A stretch of 18,999 bases of DNA, taken from NCBI GenBank assembly GCA_035296565.1, contig DATHAQ010000013.1, positions 1 through 18,999 on the forward strand, in the 5' to 3' direction. The notes beneath the pieces are model-generated. The model had not been told where the DNA came from, ran no database searches, and saw only the letters and a program-made list of their open reading frames with translations. Position 1 is the stretch's first letter; each line of letters begins with the position of its first letter. The translations under genes were made by a program, and so were the position numbers. Source of the stretch: JACCZR01 sp035296565. GTDB lineage: Bacteria > Actinomycetota > Thermoleophilia > Solirubrobacterales > Thermoleophilaceae. Shown here one piece after another: positions 13,488-18,999 of the stretch.

Positions 13488-15542
13488 CTAGCCGGCGGCG
13501 CGGATCGCGTCCGCCTTCCCCTCTAGGTCGTAGAGGCCGTCGACGCCGTCGACCGGCGTACCGACCTTTTCCAGGCTCGCCATCAGGTCGCTGGAGCCGA
13601 CCCGGTCGTCCTGGGGCATTCCGCCTCCGGACCCCTCGGTGAGCACCCAGCGGATCTGTCCGCGCTCGACGGCGTGGGCGAGCCACTCGGCGCTCACCTG
13701 GCTCTCGCGGCCCGAGAAGCCGCCGATTGCGGCCACGTCGGCACCCGAGCTGACGAGCCGGTCGGCGCCGTTCTGGCCCGAGACGGCCACGGTGCCCCCG
13801 CCGTGCTGCTTGGCGTAGGCCACCGCCTCGCGGGTGGCCTGGCTGTTGCCGGGGCCGCCCGGCCCGCCGCCGCTGGGCGGGGCCGCTGGGGAGCCCGCCG
13901 CGCCGGTCATGGCGCCAGGTGGCGGTCCCCCCGGGACGCCCGTGCCGGGCGCGCCGGCGGCCGGGGGGCCGCTGTTCGGCGCGGCGCCGGTTGGAGGCGC
14001 GCCGCCCGGCGCGGCGCGACTCGGGGGCGCGCCGCCGGGCGCGCCGCCTCCGGGTCCGCCCCCGGGCATCCCGGCCATCGCCGCCGACGAGGGGCCACCC
14101 GCGGGGAACGTCCCGCTCACGCTGTGGCCAACCGTCTGCACGGCCCATGCCCCCGGGGCGACGAGCAGCACGCCCATGGCGGCGATCAGCGCCGCCGTGC
14201 GCACCCGCCGCGAACCGCCCCGGGCGAGGGTGGTGCCCGCCGCCAGCGCGCCGAGGACGAGCAGGGGCACTAGCCAGCTCATGGAGTCGCTGGTCGCGAT
14301 GACCCACAGCTCGGTCACCACCCCGGCCGCGAGGGCCGCGGGTCCGACGATGCGCGCGGTCTTCCCGCCCTGGTGGACCAGCCCGACGGTGGCGCCGACG
14401 AGCATTGCCACGAACGGCGCGAGCTGCACCACGTAGTACGGGTGGAAGATTCCCTGCGCCTGGCTGAACGCGACGACGGTGACGGCGAAGGCGCCGCCGA
14501 CTGCGATAAGCCAGCCGGTGCGAGCGTCGTTGCGCCGCAACTTGGTCACAACAGTGAGCGCGATCGCGCCGATCAGCGCGAAGCCCAGCAGCCAACCGGC
14601 CTGGCCGCCGAGGCTCTGGTTGAGCAGCCGTAGCGGGCCCGCGTCACCGCCGAAGGCACCGCCCCGACCGCCAACGCCACCGCCGGGCCCGCCGCCCGGG
14701 CCGCCGTCCTGGCCGAGCAGCCGCCCGAGCCCGTTGTAACCGAAGATCAGCGACCAGACGCTGTTGTCGCTCGTCCCCGAGATCCAGGGGCGGTCGGACG
14801 CCGGAGTGAGCGCCACGAACAGCGGCCAGACGCAGCCCACGGCGAGCATTGCCGCACCGCCCGCGAGTAACTGGCCCAGCGCTTTGACGCGCCCGCGCGG
14901 GGCCACCCACAGCCAGGCCGCGGCGATGCCGGGCACCACCAGCAGCGCTGCCGCCATCTTCGCCTCGAACCCGAGGCCGACGAACACGCCGCTGAGGACG
15001 AGCCAGCGGGTGCGGCCGTCCTCGAGCCCGCGCACCAGAGCCCACAGCGCCGCCACCGAGCACAGGGCGAGCAGGGCGTCGGGGTTGTTGTGCCGCGAGA
15101 GGGCAACGGTCACCGGCGTGAGCACCAGCGTCAGCCCCGCGGCGAACGCGGCGGGGCGGCCGAAGCGCCGGCGCACGAGATCGTAGGAGAGCCCGACGGC
15201 CGCCACGCCCATCAGGGCCTGCGGCACGAGCATCGACCAGGAGCCGAAGCCGAGCGCCCTCGCCGCCAGGGCCTGTATCCAGAGGGCGAGCGGCGGCTTG
15301 TCGACCGTCATCACCCCCGCCGAGTCGAAGGAGCCGTACAGGAACGCATGCCAGCTCGAGCTCATCGAGCGGACGGCGCCGCTGTAGTACTCGTTGCTCA
15401 TCCCGTTGCGGTCGAGCGCCCAGAGGTAGAGGACGGCGGCCGCGACGAGCAGGAAGGTGAGCTCCGGGCGCGGCCAACTCAGGGCTCGCACTCGGGCGGC
15501 CACGCCCCCATGCGGGCGCCGGGGCAGGGCGAAGGCAGACAA
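13488..15542 (-). CDS. YkcB-type GT39 membrane glycosyltransferase with Gly/Pro-rich extracellular segments
   Basis: A 684-aa polytopic protein. It begins with a hydrophobic helix (about 29-43), then LDRNGMSNEYYSGAVRSM (43-60) and VMTVDKPPLALWIQALAA (77-94), the ArnT/PMT-like catalytic loop of the YkcB family. These enzymes move a sugar from polyprenyl phosphate to an acceptor outside the membrane. About ten more hydrophobic segments follow. One loop is almost pure Gly (GQDGGPGGGPGGG), and a long Gly/Pro/Ala-rich stretch separates the membrane part from a C-terminal domain (ATREAVAYAKQHGGG...AAIGGFSGRESQVS...RWVLTEGSGGG) typical of YkcA/B proteins. TTG 15542 has AAAGGA at 6-nt spacing and is preferred; GTG 15575 overlaps the GtrA stop as GTGA. 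The neighbouring GT2-GtrA gene would supply and flip the lipid-linked sugar. Confidence 0.88.
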   Translation of the reverse strand: MSAFALPRRPHGGVAARVRALSWPRPELTFLLVAAAVLYLWALDRNGMSNEYYSGAVRSMSSSWHAFLYGSFDSAGVMTVDKPPLALWIQALAARALGFGSWSMLVPQALMGVAAVGLSYDLVRRRFGRPAAFAAGLTLVLTPVTVALSRHNNPDALLALCSVAALWALVRGLEDGRTRWLVLSGVFVGLGFEAKMAAALLVVPGIAAAWLWVAPRGRVKALGQLLAGGAAMLAVGCVWPLFVALTPASDRPWISGTSDNSVWSLIFGYNGLGRLLGQDGGPGGGPGGGVGGRGGAFGGDAGPLRLLNQSLGGQAGWLLGFALIGAIALTVVTKLRRNDARTGWLIAVGGAFAVTVVAFSQAQGIFHPYYVVQLAPFVAMLVGATVGLVHQGGKTARIVGPAALAAGVVTELWVIATSDSMSWLVPLLVLGALAAGTTLARGGSRRVRTAALIAAMGVLLVAPGAWAVQTVGHSVSGTFPAGGPSSAAMAGMPGGGPGGGAPGGAPPSRAAPGGAPPTGAAPNSGPPAAGAPGTGVPGGPPPGAMTGAAGSPAAPPSGGGPGGPGNSQATREAVAYAKQHGGGTVAVSGQNGADRLVSSGADVAAIGGFSGRESQVSAEWLAHAVERGQIRWVLTEGSGGGMPQDDRVGSSDLMASLEKVGTPVDGVDGLYDLEGKADAIRAAG

Positions 15543-15571
15543 GGGAGTTCCTTTCGGTTGGTGAGGACGGT

Positions 15572-16753
15572 TCACAGGACGGCCCTTCCGAGCGCAGCCA
15601 CGAGCTGCCGCAGCGGCCCGGGGCGACGGCGGGCGAAGACCCAGCTGCGCATCGCGACGTAGCGGGCGACGGTCGCCGAGATGCTCGCCCCCATCAGCAC
15701 GCAGAGCTCCACGACCCGCGCCGGGTCGGGATCGACCCGATGCAGCACGGCGAGCACGCCGCTGGTCAGGCCGAGGGTCAAGAAGAAGACGGCGGCGCCG
15801 GAGACGTGGTGGCGCAGCAAGCCCTCCCTGCCGCGCACCCCGAAGGTGAAGCGGCGGTTGGCCTGCGTGTTGGCCACGGCGGTGAGCGCCAGGGCGAGGG
15901 CGTTGGCCCCGGCCGCGCGGAGCGCTCCGCGCAGCATGAGCTAGAGGGCGGCGAAGGCGGAGCGACGAGCACACGCCGATCGCGGCAAAGCGGGTCAGCC
16001 GCGCGTCAGCCAGCAGCCGGGCAATGCCCTTGAGATCGTCGAGCGCCGTCCGGAGGACGTCCACGCGCGAGTCGGGGTCGTCGACCCAGTCGACCGGCAC
16101 CTCGTGGATCCGAAGCCCCTGGCGCTGGGCCAGCACGAGCAGCTCGGTGTCGAAGAACCACCCGTCGTCGCGCACGCCGGGCAGAAGCTGGCGTGCGACG
16201 TCGGTGCGCACCGCCTTGAAGCCGCACTGGGCGTCGCTGAAGCGCGCGGCCAGGGCACCGTGCAGCAGCCGGTTGTAGGCCCGCGAGATCAGCTCGCGCC
16301 GCGGTCCGCGGGTGACCCGCGCGCCGGGGCCGAGGCGGGTCCCGACCGCGAGGTCGCTGTGGCCTGAGAGGAGCGGAGCGGTGAGCGGCGCGAGGGCGCG
16401 CAGGTCGGTTGACAGGTCGACGTCCATGTAGGCGACCACCTCGGCCCGGCTGCGCAGCCAGGCGGCGCGCAGAGCGCGGCCCCGCCCCTTCTCTTCCAGG
16501 CGGAGGACGCTCACGCCGTCGAGGCGCGGGGCAAGCTCGGCCGCGATCTCGGGCGTCGCGTCCGTGCTGGCGTTGTCGGCGATCACCATGCCCCAGCTGA
16601 CGAGCATGCCCCGCTCCAGAAAGCGCTCAGCCGCCTGATGGATGCCGCGAGCACCCGCTCCTCGTTGAAGACGGGGACGACGAGCTCCACCCGCGGCGGC
16701 GCGTCGTCGGCGAGCCAGCCGGGTGCCGGCTGGAGGAGGCTGGTCGCGTTCAT
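15572..16753 (-). pseudogene. Broken GT2 polyprenyl-phosphate glycosyltransferase-GtrA flippase fusion
   Basis: Three segments in changing frames make one recognisable protein. From ATG 16753 (RBS AAGGTGG, 5-nt spacing): MNATSLLQPAPGWL...VELVVPVFNEERVLAAS, the start of a DPM1/ALG5-like GT2 domain. A 1-base loss near 16615 shifts the frame. The core then reads IADNASTDATPEI, VAYMDVDLSTDL (the DxD metal site), SDAQCGFKAVR and DGWFFDTELLVLAQ. Near 15953 a 1-base gain returns to the first frame, giving CSSL-AFAAL, TAG (15943-15941), LMLRGALRAAGANALALAL and a GtrA-like membrane domain (QANRRFTFGVRG) to TGA 15572. The 121 codons from ATG 15937 could be translated alone, but would lack the first GtrA helix. 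Expected role: load polyprenyl phosphate with a sugar, then flip it for the YkcB-type enzyme. The lesions may be real or assembly errors. Confidence 0.8.
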
Positions 16754-16828
16754 GGCGACCACCTTGGGGAGCCCGCGTTAGATCAACGTTCGAGCTTCGT
16801 GAGAGATCTCTGACATAGAGCCCGCCTC

Positions 16829-16834
16829 TAGACT
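16829..16834 (+). promoter_or_regulatory. -10-like hexamer TAGACT for tRNA-Val
   Basis: CTAGACT lies 14 nt before the first base of the mature tRNA, a normal distance for a promoter with a short leader. CTGACA (16810-16815) resembles a -35 box but is only 13 bp upstream, too close for a standard pair. A perfect AGAGATCTCT palindrome (16802-16811) overlaps it. Confidence 0.35.
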
Positions 16835-16848
16835 CGACGCCCTCTCCC

Positions 16849-16920
16849 GGGCGCGTAGCTCAGTGGGAGAGCGCTCGCCTCACACGCGAGAGGTCGCTGG
16901 TTCGAAACCAGCCGCGCCCA
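16849..16920 (+). tRNA. tRNA-Val (anticodon CAC)
   Basis: A 72-nt cloverleaf: acceptor GGGCGCG with CGCGCCC, D-arm GCTCAGTGGGAGAGC, anticodon stem CTCGC/GCGAG with loop CTCACAC (anticodon CAC at 16881-16883), T-arm GCTGG-TTCGAAA-CCAGC, and discriminator A. CCA is not encoded. It reads GUG valine codons. Its 3' half is repeated at 18930-18973, as expected for an integration target. Confidence 0.96.
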
Positions 16921-16921
16921 T
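16878..16921 (+). repeat. Direct repeat left copy (att-like, within tRNA-Val)
   Basis: This 44-bp stretch from the anticodon stem to one base past the tRNA end recurs at 18930-18973, 2052 bp away. The first 26 and last 14 positions are identical. Three mismatches all lie in the T-loop. Confidence 0.7.
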
Positions 16922-17016
16922 CGTCCCTCCTGGACGCGACAGCGTGGCACGTAGCGCGCCGTGGACCGCTCGCTGGTCGGCCCAGACGCTGACGGCCCGC
17001 TCCCGGTCGTCGCTGT

Positions 17017-18599
17017 TCAGTCGCGCATTGTCGGGAAGACCTCGCCGAGGGCCTCGTGGCCGATGTTGATCGCCTCCGCGCCGGTGACGGTGTCTTCGGA
17101 CTTGATGTCTGGGACGGCCTTGCCCATGCCCTGGGCGAAGGCCAGCACGGCGTGCAGGAGCGACTTGCCGAGCAGTCCGAGCGGCGCGTCGAGGGGGGTG
17201 GCCGATTCGTGCATCACGGGGACGGGCCGGGCGACGACCTCGGGCCAGTCTTCCTGTGACCGTGGCGTGGTGAGGGTGAAGATGTCGGCGAAGCTGGGTG
17301 CGCTTGCTTCGCGGGCGCTGAAGGGGTCGCCGAGGTTGTAGCGCTCGCGCATCGTTGCGAGCAGCGATGTCGCGCGGTGTTCGGCGTTGACGACAGTCTT
17401 CTCCGGGATCCAGGCGGAGATCGCGAGCGTCGGGATCCGCACGCCGGAGCGGTCGAAGGTAAACCCCATCTGGCCTGGTGTGCCGTTGCCGTCCGGAGGC
17501 ACTGCGGGAGGCGGCGGGACGTGGTCGTAGGTACCGCCGTGCTCGTCGAAGGTCACGAGCAGGGTCGTGTTCAGGTGGTTCGAGCCGGTCGTTGTGGAGG
17601 AGCTGCGGATCGCGTCGTAGATCCGCTGAGCAGGTCTTCGCCGGCGATCAGCGACGACGGCGGGTCGAAGTGGAGCCCCTCGGCGTCGAGCCCCTTTGCC
17701 TTGGCCATTGTCGCCACCACGCCGCCGAACGGCGGGTGCATGTCGTTGTGGTTCCAGCCGATGATCTGCGGCTCGATGAAGGAGTAGGTCGGCAGCTCGC
17801 CGTTCTCGGCGTCCTCGAAGAACTGGCGCGTCGAGAAGAAGTTCGTTGCGAAGCGCGGCGCGAGCCGCGAGGCGTGGATGATCCCCGTGAGCGAGTAGTG
17901 CGAGGGCGGGTCGCAGTAAACCTTCCAGGTCAGCCCTGCCGCCTCGAGCCGCTCGAACAATGTCTCCGCCGTGTTCTCGCGCGGGAACGAGCCCGGCGGC
18001 GACGTGTTGACCACGAACCCCGACGAGCTCCCGGCGTGGAAGAACGAACGGTTCGGGTACGTGCACGTCGGCGCGTCGCTGAACCAGTGGTCGAAGGTCG
18101 CGAACCCTCGCGCGACCGCCGACATCACCGGCATCTGCCCCGGCGTATAGCCGGTCATGATCTGCGCGTACTCCTCCACCGTCGGCTGGCGGCCCAGCTC
18201 GTCGGTCAACACGCTGATGTAGTCGGCCACGAACCCGTCCATCGACGGCAGCTGGCCCTCGCGTGGCTCGTTGAACGACTCCCCCGGCTCGAGCTTGAAC
18301 CGGTTCGCCTCGTCCAGCGTCCCGAAGAGCTGGGTGTTGATGTGCGGCAACTCCTCGCCGGAGTCCGGGTTCGGCGTGTTCATGGTCGGGGCCGCCTCAT
18401 AGCGCAACACCCCCTCCGCCGGCCTGTGCTCGGCCCAGTCCGGGACGGGGTTCGACAGCTCCTTGCCTGACACGCCCTCGAACGACTCGACCTCGCCGGG
18501 CTCGTATAAACGCCCCAGCAGATTGTCGAACGACCGGTTCTCGAACATCACTACGACCACATGATCGAGTGCGCTCTCCGGGCCGGGGTCAGTCAACAC
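17017..18599 (-). pseudogene. Frameshifted phosphoesterase (phospholipase C / acid phosphatase AcpA family)
   Basis: The family hydrolyses phosphate esters or phosphodiesters with a metal centre. The N-terminal part reads ALDHVVVVMFENRSFDNLLG (10-29), the conserved metal-binding block, with APTCTYPNRSFFHAG and TYSFIEPQIIGWNHND further on. After SSLIAGEDLL the frame breaks near 17625 by one missing base. It continues as RIYDAIRSSS, LLVTFDEHGGTYDHVPPPP (second metal-ligand block) and IPTLAISAWIP to TGA 17017. Both halves together are close to full length. GTG 18599 was chosen for its AGAGG at about 6-nt spacing; GTG 18653 adds 18 residues. Neither start gives a signal peptide, which is unusual for a normally exported family. 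The gene lies between the intact tRNA and its partial copy, so it may be island cargo. GC is lower than in the flanking genes. Confidence 0.8.
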
Positions 18600-18929
18600 G
18601 AGCTCCCTCTTCAATCCTTTCCAGCGCGTCCCCGCCAGCCGGACACGGAGCACAAACGCGCTCCTTCCCGTCGGGACGCAACCCCGTCAACCCTTCCACT
18701 CCAAACGCCCCCGGGCAATGAAGGCCATACGAAGAGGCCGCTCGTGCAGGCCCCCACGCTCGCCGTAGACATCGCCCGCCCGGTCTCGTCCCGGTGGAAA
18801 CACCGTGGAAGCGCGGTGGAAGCGACAGACCACAGCACACGGCAGCAATGGCAATGGCTAGGAGCGGAGATGCGCGATCCCAGAGGTAAATCGCAGCACC
18901 CGGCAGCAGACCGCAGCAGCCGTCGCAGA
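18600..18929. other. Non-coding stretch with short tandem repeats at a probable island end
   Basis: I see no convincing gene. The stretch holds three tandem 11-mers, CGGTGGAAACA, CCGTGGAAGCG and CGGTGGAAGCG (18792-18824), and a run of GCAGCA-type motifs at about 10-bp spacing just before the tRNA remnant (18888-18929). It is less GC-rich than the core genes. Confidence 0.5.
18792..18824 (+). repeat. Three tandem 11-bp repeats (GGTGGAAGCG-like)
   Basis: CGGTGGAAACA (18792-18802), CCGTGGAAGCG (18803-18813) and CGGTGGAAGCG (18814-18824) stand head to tail, one helical turn apart. They lie 106 bp from the tRNA remnant. Protein-binding iterons, such as recombinase arm sites, are one possibility; this is inference. 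Confidence 0.55.
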
Positions 18930-18973
18930 CCTCACACGCGAGAGGTCGCTGGTTCAATCCCAGCCGCGCCCAT
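18930..18973 (+). repeat. Direct repeat right copy: 3' remnant of tRNA-Val
   Basis: It carries the anticodon loop, 3' anticodon stem, variable loop, T-arm and 3' acceptor strand of tRNA-Val(CAC), but no 5' half. Its T-loop is TTCAATC instead of TTCGAAA. Both fit the tRNA consensus, so the fragment derives from a functional tRNA. It is the mark expected at the distal end of an element integrated into the tRNA 3' end. Confidence 0.75.
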
Positions 18974-18999
18974 ACTCAGAAGTCCCTGCTCCGGTGGAC

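Noticed and set aside
13488..16607. A continuous 1039-codon open frame spanning GT2 and the YkcB-type gene
   Set aside because: The middle (about 15575-15950) is Arg/Pro-rich nonsense in this frame, while GtrA homology is in another frame. The join is an accident of high GC plus the indels.
18589..18957. A 122-codon minus-strand frame covering the tRNA remnant
   Set aside because: Its first residues are an antisense reading of the tRNA fragment and the rest shows no recognisable protein.
1..18999. CRISPR arrays, insertion sequences, riboswitches, replication origin
   Set aside because: No regular repeat-spacer array, transposase, recognisable riboswitch core or DnaA-box cluster was seen; the tandem copies B and C have no spacers.

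Overview
The window is GC-rich bacterial chromosome. The product sequences, the recR / lysC-asd / dnaX-ybaB neighbourhood, GTG and TTG starts and the Arg-rich C-terminal tail on a secreted hydrolase suggest an actinobacterium of the Thermoleophilia (Solirubrobacterales-like). That placement is inference from family resemblance; no 16S or ribosomal protein is present.

Layout, left to right. (1) 1-1826: the 3' end of an HdrB/SdhE-like CCG-domain subunit, a nitronate monooxygenase-like flavoprotein, and a convergent 60-aa membrane protein. (2) 1827-2761: a hairpin-bearing intergenic region and an orphan LuxR-type regulator whose receiver domain has lost its phosphorylation residues, followed by a structured repeat. 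(3) 2762-5073 (minus): asd and lysC, the first two steps from aspartate to Lys/Thr/Met, translationally coupled, with a likely internal start for a LysC beta subunit. (4) 5101-6369: a membrane-anchored GH3 (NagZ-like) protein diverging from lysC. (5) 6366-10670: recR, a DUF2600 (YtpB-like) terpene-synthase homologue, an O6-alkylguanine alkyltransferase homologue, ybaB and dnaX. Replication and repair genes are thus interrupted by the DUF2600/ogt pair. (6) 10671-11142: no protein gene, but a large, Alu-domain-bearing SRP RNA flanked by copies of the same structured repeat. (7) 11140-13446: a secreted DUF3089 hydrolase and a stand-alone 5'-3' exonuclease. (8) 13488-16753: a YkcB-type GT39 glycosyltransferase and a broken GT2-GtrA gene, together a surface glycosylation module. 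(9) 16849-18999: tRNA-Val(CAC), a frameshifted phosphoesterase (phospholipase C/AcpA family), and a partial second copy of the tRNA 3' half, which looks like the scar of a tRNA-targeted integration.

The strongest unexplained signal is a roughly 45-60 bp dispersed element. Four copies are seen, at 2695-2758 (plus) and at 11091-11142, 11034-11090 and 10697-10744 (all minus). Each sits directly 3' of a gene or RNA, or in tandem behind such a copy, and in the same orientation as that gene. Each folds into two adjacent stem-loops with a covarying base pair. In both cases where it follows a protein gene, that gene's TGA stop codon is the first triplet of the element. A second pattern is a CTAGNNT -10-like motif upstream of luxR, lysC, the GH3 gene, SRP RNA and tRNA-Val, with spacing that suggests leaderless mRNAs for several genes. 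All three closely packed convergent gene pairs end in interleaved stop codons sharing 4 bp.

Limits: everything was read by eye. The indels at about 15.95, 16.6 and 17.6 kb may be real pseudogene lesions or assembly errors.
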